From Caulobacter sp. SL161 (lineage in GTDB: Bacteria; Pseudomonadota; Alphaproteobacteria; Caulobacterales; Caulobacteraceae): a stretch of 64,000 bases of DNA. The stretch lies in the NCBI RefSeq assembly GCF_026672375.1, contig NZ_JAPPRA010000001.1, positions 2,356,001 through 2,420,000 of the forward strand. Direction: 5' to 3'. Positions within the stretch are counted from its first letter, which is position 1. The number at the start of each line of letters is the position of its first letter. The notes beneath the pieces are model-generated. The model was not told the DNA's origin and did not search any database. It saw only the letters and a program-made list of their open reading frames with translations. The translations under genes and the position numbers were made by a program. Of the stretch, positions 1 to 8,664 are shown piece by piece.

Positions 1-16
1 TTCTGGGAGGATCTCG

Positions 17-325
17 ATGACCCCTGATGATCAGCTCTCGGCCTTTTTGGGGGAGCAGCCGGCGACAAGCCGCGCGGATCTGTTCACCGCCGTGGTGATG
101 CAGAAGATCGAACGCCGCGCGTTTCTCGGGCGGATCGCCGCGGCCGGCGGGTGGGCGGGCGTGGTCGGCCTGATCGCCTGGGCCTGCGCGCCGGTGCTGA
201 ACGTGCTGATCGGCGCGCTGGCGCCGGGTCTGGCCCCCGCCGCGGCGGCGCTGGCCCTGGTGGCGGTCACGCTGCTGGTCAGCAGCCCCTCTGTCCGGCG
301 ACGACTGGGTTTGGCCGCGATTTAG
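17..325 (+). CDS. Short two-helix membrane protein (possible sigma-linked regulator)
   Basis: Protein of 102 residues of unknown function. A strong ribosome site (GGGAGG, 5-10) precedes the ATG. The N-terminal 38 residues are soluble and acidic to polar; hydrophobic segments lie at about 40-60 and 72-90, and a basic tail follows. Residues 22-34 (LFTAVVMQKIERR) match residues 25-36 of the protein at 1421-1801 (LFNAEVMAKLDR), and the helix arrangement is the same, so the two look like paralogues. The second copy overlaps a sigma factor gene, so this copy may also follow one just outside the window. A role as a short anti-sigma-like partner is inference only. Confidence 0.6.
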   Translation: MTPDDQLSAFLGEQPATSRADLFTAVVMQKIERRAFLGRIAAAGGWAGVVGLIAWACAPVLNVLIGALAPGLAPAAAALALVAVTLLVSSPSVRRRLGLAAI

Positions 326-434
326 CGCCTTACGAAAGTTTCATGGCGACCGGCGCCTCCAAACGGGAGCCTCGACGCCTCTTAACAGTGAAGGCGGCGC
401 GGGAGCGTCGTCCACCGAACTGGAGGATTTGAGA

Positions 435-821
435 ATGGGTCCCGAAATTGTCGTCCCGGTTGCGCTCTTCGCGATGATCTGCGCCGTCGTCTGCGTGCCG
501 CTGTACCTCAAGAGCAAGGAGCGCATGGAAATGCAGGCGACGCTTCGTCTCGCCATCGAGAAGGGACAACCGGTCCCACCTGAGGTGATCGAGGCCATGA
601 CCCGTAATGTGAAGACGCCGCCGACCCGACTGCGCGATCTGCGGACCGGCGTCATCTGGCTGGCGATCGGCGTCGGTGTGGCGTTGGCGACCTATTTCGG
701 CGACTTCATCCATGGCGACGGCGATTTCGACGGTTTCGGCATCGCCTGCATCCCCGCCGTTATCGGCGTCGCGTTCATTGTTCTGAGCTTCTTCAATCCG
801 AACAAGGAACAGCGGGTCTAG
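435..821 (+). CDS. DUF6249-like membrane protein
   Basis: Protein of 128 residues with three likely membrane helices (about 4-24, 71-89 and 101-121). The loop at 25-70 contains a charged stretch and the motif KGQPVPPEVIEAM, which is typical of small DUF6249-type proteins found near sigma factor genes. The ATG at 435 is preferred over an in-frame TTG at 429 because GGAGGA at 422-427 is correctly spaced from it. It lies between two paralogous short membrane proteins and 31 bases before an ECF-type sigma gene, so co-transcription is likely. Its function is unknown. Confidence 0.7.
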   Translation: MGPEIVVPVALFAMICAVVCVPLYLKSKERMEMQATLRLAIEKGQPVPPEVIEAMTRNVKTPPTRLRDLRTGVIWLAIGVGVALATYFGDFIHGDGDFDGFGIACIPAVIGVAFIVLSFFNPNKEQRV

Positions 822-852
822 CACCCGAGGCCTTGGGAGGGGCTTGATTTCA

Positions 853-1428
853 ATGGGCATGGAACGCCCGCCAACAGGACACGACGTCGAGCTCGCCGCG
901 CAGGCGGCCGCTGGGGATCGGCTGGCCTATGGGGAACTGGTACGGCGGCATGGCTCCACCGTCCGGGGGCTGCTGCGACGCCTTGGCGCCGACGCCGCGA
1001 CCGCCGACGACCTGGCGCAGGACGCCTTCATGACGGGCTTCGAGCAGGTGGCGGAGTTTCGCGGCGAGGGGACCTTCGGGGCCTGGATCAAGAAGATCGC
1101 CGCGCGGCTCTATCTGAAGCGCGTCAAGCGTGAGGCGCGGCTGATCTTCTCGGACAATGTCGAGCCGCTCGAAGAGATATCCGTCCGGGATGCGTCCGGC
1201 GACGCCGCCAGCCGTATCGATCTCGACGAGGCGCTCAAGAGCCTGTCACGGGGCGAGCGCCTGTGCGTTTCGCTTTGTTACGGCGCCGACTGGTCCCACG
1301 GCGAAGCGGCGGAGGCCTTGAATATCCCGATCGGCACGGTGAAATCCCATGTCAAACGTGGTTTGGACAAACTTCGGGCGAAGCTCGCCCGACCGGATGA
1401 GGGCGCGAGGAGGGAAGCTCATGGCTGA
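853..1428 (+). CDS. ECF-type RNA polymerase sigma factor
   Basis: Sigma-70 family protein of about 191 residues. Region 2 is visible in LAQDAFMTGFEQVAEFRGEG followed by FGAWIKKIAARLYLKRVKRE (core binding and -10 recognition). Region 4 is the C-terminal helix-turn-helix (GEAAEALNIPIGTVKSHVKR). Regions 1 and 3 are absent, as expected for extracytoplasmic-function sigma factors. ATG 853 has a GGGAGGGG tract about 10 bases upstream; an in-frame TTG at 844 is too close to it. The gene overlaps the next one by 8 bases, so the downstream membrane protein is probably translationally coupled and may control this sigma factor. Its regulon is not deducible here. Confidence 0.88.
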   Translation: MGMERPPTGHDVELAAQAAAGDRLAYGELVRRHGSTVRGLLRRLGADAATADDLAQDAFMTGFEQVAEFRGEGTFGAWIKKIAARLYLKRVKREARLIFSDNVEPLEEISVRDASGDAASRIDLDEALKSLSRGERLCVSLCYGADWSHGEAAEALNIPIGTVKSHVKRGLDKLRAKLARPDEGARREAHG

Positions 1429-1801
1429 ACCCGATTTCGAAGCGCAATTGACCCGCATGTTCGCTCAGGCGCCGTCGTTTCCGGACGCGGCGCTGTTCAA
1501 CGCGGAAGTCATGGCCAAGTTGGACCGAGGGTGGGCGATGCGACGGATGTTCATCGCCGTCGCCGGAACGGGCGCAGGCCTGATCGGCGCCTTCCAGATC
1601 TTCGGCAGCCGGTTCTCCAACGAACTGGCGCAGCTCTCCCGCGAGGGCAGCCATGGTCTGGAGACCGAGATCAATGGCGGATGGGCCAGGCTGACAGCTC
1701 TGCTGAGCACGCCGTCCAGCGCCGAAGCCGTCTGGCTGGCGGCCGGGTTGGCGGTCGTCGCCCTGGCGTTCGCAGTGACCCGGCTGGTCGAAGATTTTTG
1801 A
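1421..1801 (+). CDS. Short membrane protein coupled to the sigma factor (putative regulator)
   Basis: Protein of 126 residues starting inside the sigma gene, with a ribosome site (GAGGAGGGA, about 1407-1414). The N-terminal 40 residues are cytoplasm-like, a hydrophobic helix spans about 42-62, a polar loop spans 63-100 and a second helix spans 102-120. It shares the LFxAxVMxKxxR motif and topology with the protein at 17-325. Position and overlap suggest an anti-sigma or sensory partner, but it lacks a recognisable zinc anti-sigma motif, and no family assignment is claimed. Confidence 0.65.
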   Translation: MAEPDFEAQLTRMFAQAPSFPDAALFNAEVMAKLDRGWAMRRMFIAVAGTGAGLIGAFQIFGSRFSNELAQLSREGSHGLETEINGGWARLTALLSTPSSAEAVWLAAGLAVVALAFAVTRLVEDF

Positions 1802-1893
1802 GCGGCTGCCGGCGGCTTATCACTGTTCATGTTGCGGTGCGGCGCGATCTCGCCCACAAACGGCGCCCAAAAGCGTCTTAGGGAGGGTTCGCC

Positions 1894-2721
1894 CTGTCCG
1901 CCCATCGTGAAGAGACGGTCCGCCGTCTGGCCGCCCCTGATATCGCCTCTCGCAAGGGCGGGGTGCCGATTGTCTGTCTGACCGCCTACACCGCGCCCGT
2001 CGCGGCGGCGCTCGACGACGCCTGTGACGTGCTGCTTGTCGGGGACTCGGTGGGCATGGTCGTTCATGGCCTGCCCAACACCGTCGGCGTGACCATGGAC
2101 ATGATGATCCTGCACGGTCAGGCCGTGATGCGGGGCTCCAAGAAGGCCATGGTCGTCGTCGACATGCCGTTCGGCTCCTACGAGGCCTCGCACGAGGAGG
2201 CCTACGCCAACGCCGTGCGGATCATGAAGGAGACGGGCGCCCAGGCGGTGAAGGTCGAGAGCGGACCGACCGTGCCCGACACCATCGCCTACCTGACCCA
2301 GCGTGGCGTGCCGGTCATGGGTCATGTGGGCCTGCGCCCTCAGGCGGTGCTGCTGGAAGGCGGCTTCAAGGCCAAGGGCAAGGACGACGCAGGGCGCGCC
2401 AAGGTGCTGGAGGAGGCCCGGTTGACGGCTGAAGCCGGCGCCTTCGCCATCGTCGTCGAGGGCGTCGCCGAAAGCCTGGCGCGCGAAGTGACCGAGTCAG
2501 TCTCCGTGCCGACCATCGGCATCGGGGCCTCAGCCGGTTGCGATGGTCAGGTGCTGGTCGTCGACGACATGCTGGGCCTGTTCGACTGGACGCCGAAGTT
2601 CGTGCGTCGCTACGCCGATCTGAAGACCCAGATCGAGCGCGCCGCCGCCCAGTACGCCAGCGATGTCCGTGATCGCAGCTTCCCAGGACCGGCTGAGACC
2701 TATTACGCCAAGAAGCCTTGA
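1894..2721 (+). CDS. panB: 3-methyl-2-oxobutanoate hydroxymethyltransferase (ketopantoate hydroxymethyltransferase)
   Basis: Cytoplasmic enzyme that transfers a hydroxymethyl group from 5,10-methylene-tetrahydrofolate to alpha-ketoisovalerate, the first committed step of pantothenate and CoA synthesis. The product is about 275 residues, full length for PanB, with the metal-site motif LLVGDSVGMV, VVDMPFGSY, GHVGLRPQ and the C-terminal IGIGASAGCDGQVLV. No ATG, GTG or TTG lies between an in-frame TAG at 1879 and a GTG at 1963. The GTG would delete the conserved N-terminus. A CTG at 1894, seven bases after GGGAGGG (1881-1887), gives the expected start SAHREETVRRL, so a CTG start is proposed. Confidence 0.9.
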   Translation: MSAHREETVRRLAAPDIASRKGGVPIVCLTAYTAPVAAALDDACDVLLVGDSVGMVVHGLPNTVGVTMDMMILHGQAVMRGSKKAMVVVDMPFGSYEASHEEAYANAVRIMKETGAQAVKVESGPTVPDTIAYLTQRGVPVMGHVGLRPQAVLLEGGFKAKGKDDAGRAKVLEEARLTAEAGAFAIVVEGVAESLAREVTESVSVPTIGIGASAGCDGQVLVVDDMLGLFDWTPKFVRRYADLKTQIERAAAQYASDVRDRSFPGPAETYYAKKP

Positions 2722-2730
2722 AACGGCGCG

Positions 2731-2757
2731 TTGCGACCGCGCGCGGCACGCTATAGG
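2731..2757 (+). promoter_or_regulatory. Candidate housekeeping promoter for the TPR protein-bamB transcript
   Basis: TTGCGAC (2731) and GCTATAGG (2750) are separated by 12 bases. This resembles the Caulobacter sigma-73 pattern (TTGACGS, 10-14 bases, GCTANAWC). It lies in the 152-base gap after panB. The match is partial, so this is an inference. Confidence 0.35.
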
Positions 2758-2873
2758 TTCGCCGCCTCAGCGGACGGCCCTTCGTCCGCCACAATCTGTC
2801 CTAAACCCGACGGTGTTCCTCGTGTGAGTGAGGAGCGCCCAAGGGCCAGCGCCTGTTTTCGGAGCCTCGTTTC

Positions 2874-3626
2874 GTGGTCGATGTTTTTGACGAAGTCGAA
2901 GAACAGCTTCGGGCGGAGCGTTACCGCACGCTAGCCAAGAAGTCGCTGCCCTGGGTAGCGGCGGTGACGGCGGCGGCGGTGATCGGCGTGGGCGGCTACT
3001 GGGGTTGGACCAGCTATCAGACCGGCCTGACCGACAAGGCCTCGCAGGCCTATCAAGCCGCGTTGCAGACCGCGCAGACCCAAGGGCCGGCCAAGGCTTT
3101 CTCCGGCTTCAAGGCTGTCGCTGACACCAACGCCAAGGGCTACAAGTCCCTGGCCCTGATGCAGATGGGCGCCATCCGCCTTGAGGAGAAAAAGACCCAG
3201 GAGGCCGTCGGCTATTTCGACGAGGCCGCCAAGGTCGCTCCCAGCCCGATGATCGGTGATCTGGCCCGCCTCAAATCCGCCTTCGCCTTGATGGACACCG
3301 CTTCCTACAAGGACATCGAGACGAGGTTGACGCCTTTGGCGGGGGAAAAGAGCCCATATCGCGTGTACGCCAAGGAAGCCCTGGCCTTCGCCAAGCTGCA
3401 GGCCGGTGATCTGGCCGGCGCGCGCTCGGAGTTCGTGATCCTGGCCAACTCGCTGGACGCCAACACGTCCGAAGCCATTCGCCAGCGCGCCCAGGCGGCG
3501 ATGCAGCTGATCGACTCCGGCTCGGCCAAGGATTTGGCCGCTGCGGTCAAGGCCGCGGCGACGCTGCCGTCCGCGCCGCCGATGATGCAAATGCCGCCCG
3601 CCGTCGCCCCGAACGCCGCCCAATGA
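2874..3626 (+). CDS. Membrane-anchored TPR protein, YfgM-like
   Basis: Protein of 250 residues with a short cytoplasmic N-terminus (DEVEEQLRAERYRTL), one membrane helix at about 25-47 and a periplasmic domain of TPR-like helical repeats (for example about 95-125, ALMQMGAIRLEEKKTQEAVGY). The C-terminal tail is rich in Pro, Met and Ala. It matches the YfgM/TPR_21 type, known to associate with the SecYEG-PpiD secretion and chaperone network. Start is GTG 2874 with GGAG ten bases upstream. Its stop overlaps the ATG of the BamB gene, an arrangement consistent with a joint role in envelope protein biogenesis. Confidence 0.82.
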   Translation: MVDVFDEVEEQLRAERYRTLAKKSLPWVAAVTAAAVIGVGGYWGWTSYQTGLTDKASQAYQAALQTAQTQGPAKAFSGFKAVADTNAKGYKSLALMQMGAIRLEEKKTQEAVGYFDEAAKVAPSPMIGDLARLKSAFALMDTASYKDIETRLTPLAGEKSPYRVYAKEALAFAKLQAGDLAGARSEFVILANSLDANTSEAIRQRAQAAMQLIDSGSAKDLAAAVKAAATLPSAPPMMQMPPAVAPNAAQ

Positions 3627-5053
3627 GCCTCAAGATGAACTCCAAGCGTTCCGTCGCGCTGGTCGCGCTGATGACGGCGGCCGTGACGGTCAGCGGTTGC
3701 TCGACCGTTTCCAAGCTCAACCCCTTCGACAAGAGCGACGAGAACAAGAGCACGGCCAGCCAAGGTCAGCGGATCTCGATCATCGCCTTTGACCAGAAGG
3801 TCGAGGCCAGCGAGTCGCTGAAGGGCGCCGACTTTTTCCTGCCCGATCCTGTCGTGCAGACCGAATGGCGTCTGCCCGGCGCCAACCCGGAACAGTCGAT
3901 CGAGCATGTTGATGCGGGCAAGGCCTTCCAGATCGCCTGGAAGAAGGGCTTCGGCAAGAAGGGCGGGGCCAAGTTCCACGTCACCGCGCCGCCGGTCGCT
4001 TCGGGTGACCGCATCTTCGTGATGGACGGTGAAGCCGACGTGGTCGCGATGGACGCGCGCACCGGCGACACGATCTGGCGCAAAGACCTGCGTCCGGCCG
4101 CCGGCCCGACGACGAAGGGCGGCTTCCTGGGGCTGATCCCCAAGAAGAATGACCGCCTGGGCTTCGGCGGGGGCGTCGCTCTGGGCCCCGACAACAAGCT
4201 CTACGTGGCTTCGGGCTTCCGCTTCGTCGCCCAGATCGACGCGGCGACCGGCGCCATGGGCTGGACCCAGCCGACCTCCACACCCATCCATGCTGCGCCG
4301 ACGGTTGTCGATGGCCGGGTTTTCGTCGTCTCGACCGACAACGAACTTCTGACGTTCGCGTCGGAGAACGGGGTGCCAGGCTGGACCTATCAGGCGCTCA
4401 GCGAACCTGCGCGGATCCTCGCCGCCTCGACGCCGGCCGTCAGCGGCGACACGGTGGTTTCCGGCTTCGCGTCGGGTGAACTGGTCGCCCTGCGCGCCGC
4501 CAACGGCAACGACCTGTGGAACGAAGCGCTGAGCCGCGCCAGCCGCACCAACGCGCTGTCGGAGATCCGCGACATCCCGGGCCGCCCGGTGATCTACAAG
4601 GGCGACGTTTTCGCCGTCAGCCACTCGGGCGTCTTCGCCGCCACCGACCTGCGCTCGGGCCAGGCGCGCTGGAGCCTGCCCGTCACCGCGATCACCACGC
4701 CGTGGGCGGCTGGCGACGTCGTCTATGTCGTGGACAAGTCCGGCCAAGTGATCTGCGTGTCGCGCGAAAGCGGCTCGGTCTACTGGATCCAGGATCTGAA
4801 CGACTCGGCCAACCTCTCGAAGAAGCAGAAGAAGAAGCGCGCCAAGAAGCCGCGCTTGTGGTCGACCCCGATCCTGGCGAATGGCCGCCTGATCACGGTG
4901 TCCAGCGAGGGTGAGGCCGTCGCCCTGAACGCCAAGACGGGCGCCAAGGAAAAGTCCCTGAAGATCGGTTCGCCGGTCCTGCTGAACCCGATCGCTGTGG
5001 GTGACATGATCTATCTCGTCACCGACGACGCCGAGCTGATCGCCATCCGCTAA
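3623..5053 (+). CDS. bamB: Outer-membrane protein assembly factor BamB (PQQ-like beta-propeller lipoprotein)
   Basis: Lipoprotein of 476 residues. The signal peptide ends in the lipobox VSGC (Cys26). The rest is a beta-propeller with repeated blades marked by patterns such as VVAMDARTGDTIW, VAQIDAATGAMGW, LVALRAANGNDLW and AVALNAKTGAKE. BamB assists BamA in inserting beta-barrel proteins into the outer membrane. A lysine-rich insertion (SKKQKKKRAKK) lies near residue 395. The gene overlaps the upstream TPR gene by four bases (ATGA) and ends before a strong terminator at 5094-5133, which separates it from der. Confidence 0.92.
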   Translation: MSLKMNSKRSVALVALMTAAVTVSGCSTVSKLNPFDKSDENKSTASQGQRISIIAFDQKVEASESLKGADFFLPDPVVQTEWRLPGANPEQSIEHVDAGKAFQIAWKKGFGKKGGAKFHVTAPPVASGDRIFVMDGEADVVAMDARTGDTIWRKDLRPAAGPTTKGGFLGLIPKKNDRLGFGGGVALGPDNKLYVASGFRFVAQIDAATGAMGWTQPTSTPIHAAPTVVDGRVFVVSTDNELLTFASENGVPGWTYQALSEPARILAASTPAVSGDTVVSGFASGELVALRAANGNDLWNEALSRASRTNALSEIRDIPGRPVIYKGDVFAVSHSGVFAATDLRSGQARWSLPVTAITTPWAAGDVVYVVDKSGQVICVSRESGSVYWIQDLNDSANLSKKQKKKRAKKPRLWSTPILANGRLITVSSEGEAVALNAKTGAKEKSLKIGSPVLLNPIAVGDMIYLVTDDAELIAIR

Positions 5054-5093
5054 GCTTCCGGTCCCGCGTGGGACCTGAGGCCTAAACCCTTGA

Positions 5094-5133
5094 AGCCCGG
5101 GTCGGCGCAAGCCGGCCCGGGCCTTCGCTTTTT
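5094..5133 (+). terminator. Rho-independent terminator after bamB
   Basis: A 12-base-pair GC stem (5095-5106 with 5111-5122, one G-U pair) is closed by a GCAA tetraloop and followed by TTCGCTTTTT. Confidence 0.8.
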
Positions 5134-5178
5134 CGGCTCCCTTTTGCGATAGGGGCGAAAATCGACTACTGGACGCCT

Positions 5179-6948
5179 ATGCCTTTGAAACTCGCCATCG
5201 TCGGCCGGCCCAATGTGGGCAAGTCCACGCTGTTCAACCGCCTCGCCGGCAAGAAGCTGGCGATCGTCGACGACCAGCCGGGCGTCACGCGCGACCGCCG
5301 CTACGCCTCCGGCAGCCTGGGGGATCTTGAGCTTGAGCTCATCGATACCGCCGGCTTCGAGGATGTCGACGACTCCAGCCTCGAGGCGCGCATGCGCGCC
5401 CAGACCGAGGCCGCGATCGAAGAGGCGGACGTCTCGCTCTTCGTCTTCGACAGTCGCGAGGGCGTCACCGCGCTCGACGAGGTGTTCGCCGCCATCCTGC
5501 GCAAGCGCGACAAGCCCGTCATCGTTGCGGCCAACAAGGCCGAGGGCAAGGCAGGCGAGGCCGGCGCCGGCGAAGCCTTCCGCCTGGGCCTGGGCGAGCC
5601 GATTCCGATCTCCGGTGAGCACGGAGAGGGCATGGCTGAGCTCTATGCCGCTCTGCTGGCCTTCGAGCCTCAAGTCCAGGCTGGCGACGACGACGAGGAC
5701 GACGACAGTAAGCCGATCCGCATCGCCATCATCGGCCGCCCCAACGCCGGCAAGTCCACGCTGGTGAACCGCCTCCTGGGCGAGGATCGCCTGCTGACCG
5801 GTCCCGAAGCGGGCATCACCCGCGACTCCATCTCGGTCGACTGGGAATGGGACGGCCGCAAGATCCGCCTGGTCGACACGGCCGGCCTGCGCCGCAAGGC
5901 CAAGGTCCAGGACAAGCTGGAAAAGCTGTCCACCGCCGACACCATCCGCGCCATCACCTTCGCCGAGGTGGTGCTGCTGGTGATGGACGCCACCCATCCG
6001 TTCGAGATCCAGGACCTGCAGATCGCCGACCTGGCGGAGCGGGAGGGGCGGGCCGTGGTGTTCGTGCTGGCCAAGTGGGACCTGATCGAGGATCAGGCCG
6101 CGCACCTCACCGCCTTCCGCGAGCACGCCGAGCGCATGTTGCCACAGCTGCGCGGCGCCCCCGTCGTGGCGCTGTCGGGCGAGACCGGCAAGGGCATCGG
6201 CCACCTGATGCCGGCTGTGATCAAGACGCACCGCGACTGGTCGACCAAGGTCAAGACCCGCGACCTGAACGACTGGCTGCAAATGGCCATGCAACGACAC
6301 CCGCCCCCTGCGGTCAGTGGTCGTCGCGTGAAGCCCAAGTACATGGCGCAGACCAAGGCCCGTCCGCCGACGTTCGTGCTGTTTTCCAGCCGCGCCGACC
6401 AGATGCCCGATCACTATCGGCGCTACCTGATCAACAGCCTGCGCGAGAGTTTCGATCTGCCCGGCGTGCCGCTGCGGATCACGATCAAGTCGGGCGCGAA
6501 CCCCTACGCCGATGGCGAGGCCAAGGGGCATAGCGGCCGTGGCAAGCGCGAGTTCGAGCGCCGGGAGCGGGAAGAAGAGCGGATCCGCGCCTCGCGCAAC
6601 ACGGTCAAGAAGTCCAAGCGTCTGGCGGCCGAAGCCGCCGCCAAGGCGGCGGAGGCTGCTGGCTTGCCGGATCCGGGCAAGGCGGCGGTGAAGTCCGTGA
6701 AGAAAAAGGGCCCCGCCGTAGCAAAGGCTGCTCCGAGCGAGGCCGCCGGTGCGTCGGAACCCGGCAAGGCGGCGGTCAAGTCGGTGAAGGCCAAAGGGCC
6801 GCGCGCCCAGAAGAAGGTCGCCACGGCGCCCAGCTACAAGGTCGGGACTAGGACGGCCGGCGGCAAGGCCGCCGCGCCGCGCCGTCCGGCTGCGGGTTCG
6901 CGCACGGTGCGTGGGAACACCGGACCCGGCCGCCCTAAAGGGCGCTAA
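5179..6948 (+). CDS. der: Ribosome-assembly GTPase Der (EngA)
   Basis: Double-GTPase of 589 residues needed for 50S subunit maturation. G domain 1 has G1 at 9-17 (GRPNVGKST), G3 DTAG at 56-59 and G4 NKAE at 119-122. G domain 2 has G1 at 186-194 (GRPNAGKST) and G3 DTAG at 233-236. Its G4 position reads AKWD (298-301) instead of the usual NKWD. A KH-like domain follows to about 460. The protein is longer than typical Der because of a Lys/Ala-rich tail holding two copies of [10 protein letters not shown] (starting at 499 and 528). It is probably transcribed separately from bamB because a terminator lies between them. Confidence 0.95.
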   Translation: MPLKLAIVGRPNVGKSTLFNRLAGKKLAIVDDQPGVTRDRRYASGSLGDLELELIDTAGFEDVDDSSLEARMRAQTEAAIEEADVSLFVFDSREGVTALDEVFAAILRKRDKPVIVAANKAEGKAGEAGAGEAFRLGLGEPIPISGEHGEGMAELYAALLAFEPQVQAGDDDEDDDSKPIRIAIIGRPNAGKSTLVNRLLGEDRLLTGPEAGITRDSISVDWEWDGRKIRLVDTAGLRRKAKVQDKLEKLSTADTIRAITFAEVVLLVMDATHPFEIQDLQIADLAEREGRAVVFVLAKWDLIEDQAAHLTAFREHAERMLPQLRGAPVVALSGETGKGIGHLMPAVIKTHRDWSTKVKTRDLNDWLQMAMQRHPPPAVSGRRVKPKYMAQTKARPPTFVLFSSRADQMPDHYRRYLINSLRESFDLPGVPLRITIKSGANPYADGEAKGHSGRGKREFERREREEERIRASRNTVKKSKRLAAEAAAKAAEAAGLPDPGKAAVKSVKKKGPAVAKAAPSEAAGASEPGKAAVKSVKAKGPRAQKKVATAPSYKVGTRTAGGKAAAPRRPAAGSRTVRGNTGPGRPKGR

Positions 6949-6956
6949 GCGGAAAC

Positions 6957-6990
6957 GAAAAATGGCCGCCGCTTTGTCAGCGGCGGCCAT
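6957..6990 (-). terminator. Terminator after the chemoreceptor gene
   Basis: Perfect 12-base-pair stem (6962-6973 with 6979-6990) with a five-base loop. On the minus strand it is followed by TTTTT. It lies between the convergent ends of der and the chemoreceptor gene and may also slow der transcription, although the plus side has no T tract. Confidence 0.75.
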
Positions 6991-7027
6991 CTGGAACCCG
7001 TTACTGCGGGTTCGTCCCCCCACGGGA

Positions 7028-8533
7028 TCAGAACTCTTCCCAGTCACTGGACGGCGCCACCGCGACGGCGGCGGAGCCAGGCCGTGCGGAAGCTTGGATT
7101 CGGGCGCGCGGCGCGGCCATGGCAGGCTCGGGGCGCGGCGCGGCGGCTTGCGGGCGTTGGGCGACGTAGCTCGCGCCCGTCTGGAACCGCGAGACCTGCC
7201 GCGCCAGATCCTGGGCCTCGCCGCGCAGCTGGGCCGCCGACGTCGTGGCCTGTTCGACCATCGCGGCGTTCTGCTGGGTGACCTGGTCCATCTGGTTGAC
7301 GGCGGAGTTGACCTCGTTCAGGCCCGTCGCCTGCTCCTGGGCGGACTCGGCGATCTCGCGGATGAGGGTGTCGATCTCGCCGACCTTGGCCACGATGGCG
7401 GTCAGCGCCTGGCCCGTGTCGCCGACAAGGCGAACTCCGCGCTCGACCTGGGCGGTGCTGCTGGCGATCAGTTGCTTGATCTCCTTGGCCGCTTCGGCGG
7501 AGCGTTGAGCCAGAGCGCGGACCTCCTGAGCGACGACCGCGAAGCCCCGGCCGGCGTCACCGGCGCGGGCGGCCTCGACGCCAGCGTTCAGGGCTAGAAG
7601 GTTGGTCTGAAACGCGATCTCGTCGATGACCCCGATGATCTGGGTGATCTGGCCCGAGGACTTCTCGATCTCGCCCATGGCGGAGACCGCCTCGCGGACG
7701 ACCTCGCCGGAGCGGTCGGCCTCGCGGCTGGCCGAGGAAGCGGCGGCCGAGGCCTGCTTGGCGCCATCGGCGCTGCGCTTGACGGTCGCGGTGATCTCGT
7801 CGAGCGCGGCTGCGGTCTCTTCCAGGCTGGCGGCCTGTTGTTCGGTCCGCTTGGAGAGGTCGTTGGAAGCGCTGGCGATCTCGACCGCGCCGCTCTCCAT
7901 GCCGCCGGCGGCCTCGGCGATCGCGCCCATGGCGTCCTTGAGGCTGTCGACGGCCGCGTTGAAGTCCGCCTTCAGCCGGTCGTGGCGTGCGTCGAAATGC
8001 GCGTCGATCCGAGCGGTCAGGTCGCCGTGCGCTAGCCGCTGAAGACTTTCGGCCAGGGCCGAGACGACCTCGTCCTGTTCCTTGCGGATCGCGTCTCGCT
8101 CCCGCTCGCTGGCCAGACGCTCGGACTCGATCTCTGTGATGTCTGCCGCGAACTTGATGATCTTGGTCAGTTTTCCCTGACGATCGAAGACCGGATTGTA
8201 CGAGGCCTGGATCCACACCTCGCGGCCGCCTTGGCCCACCCGCCGGAACTTGCCGGCCAGAAATTCCCCAGCGTTCAGACGTCGCCAAAACTCGCGGTAG
8301 TCCTCACTTTTGGCGAAGCCTGGTTCGACGAACAGGCTATGCGAACGACCTTGGATATCGCTGCGGCTGTAGCCCATGGTGCGCAGGAAGCTGTCGTTTG
8401 CCGTGATGATCGACCCGTCGAGATTGAACTCAATCACAGCCTGGGAACGCTGAATGGCGGCGACAATGCCTTCAAGTTCGCAAATCCGATTGGCTTGGTC
8501 GCCCGTGTCGCGGCCAATAGAGAACAGAGCCAT
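7028..8533 (-). CDS. Soluble PAS-domain methyl-accepting chemotaxis protein
   Basis: Chemoreceptor of about 501 residues with no membrane helix, so it should act in the cytoplasm. A PAS domain covers roughly residues 15-125 ([18 protein letters not shown], then the PAC segment [13 protein letters not shown]). A HAMP-like linker ([10 protein letters not shown]) and a long coiled-coil signalling domain follow, with the hairpin tip [20 protein letters not shown] that binds CheA and CheW. The C-terminus is DWEEF, resembling the xWxxF pentapeptide that docks CheR/CheB. ATG 8533 is preferred over an upstream ATG at 8572, which would add a proline-rich segment and sit too close to a CtrA-like site. 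Confidence 0.9.
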   Translation of the reverse strand: MALFSIGRDTGDQANRICELEGIVAAIQRSQAVIEFNLDGSIITANDSFLRTMGYSRSDIQGRSHSLFVEPGFAKSEDYREFWRRLNAGEFLAGKFRRVGQGGREVWIQASYNPVFDRQGKLTKIIKFAADITEIESERLASERERDAIRKEQDEVVSALAESLQRLAHGDLTARIDAHFDARHDRLKADFNAAVDSLKDAMGAIAEAAGGMESGAVEIASASNDLSKRTEQQAASLEETAAALDEITATVKRSADGAKQASAAASSASREADRSGEVVREAVSAMGEIEKSSGQITQIIGVIDEIAFQTNLLALNAGVEAARAGDAGRGFAVVAQEVRALAQRSAEAAKEIKQLIASSTAQVERGVRLVGDTGQALTAIVAKVGEIDTLIREIAESAQEQATGLNEVNSAVNQMDQVTQQNAAMVEQATTSAAQLRGEAQDLARQVSRFQTGASYVAQRPQAAAPRPEPAMAAPRARIQASARPGSAAVAVAPSSDWEEF

Positions 8534-8587
8534 TCGAGGTCCCGGTGGGTTGCTTGGACTTTCAAGCATCACAACTGGTCGCGCATG

Positions 8588-8602
8588 GTTAACGAGCCGC
8601 TA
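8588..8602 (-). promoter_or_regulatory. Candidate CtrA-binding site upstream of the chemoreceptor
   Basis: The plus strand reads TTAA-CGAGCCG-CTAA, one mismatch from the CtrA consensus TTAA-N7-TTAA. It lies 55 bases before the chosen start of the chemoreceptor gene, a class often under cell-cycle control in Caulobacter. Inference from one site. Confidence 0.35.
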
Positions 8603-8664
8603 ATGCTCCCGTTTGGGGCGACCTATCGCGGAACACGGTTCTAGAATCGCCATCCAGAGTGGAA

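Noticed and set aside
1963-1965. GTG as the panB start
   Set aside because: It removes conserved N-terminal residues and lacks a ribosome site.
2770-2789. Hairpin GCGGACG / CGTCCGC as panB terminator
   Set aside because: No T tract follows; kept only as a possible weak structure.
5050-7047. 665-codon open frame opposite der
   Set aside because: Antisense shadow with Gly/Arg/Asp/Leu-rich composition and no motifs; der is complete on the plus strand.
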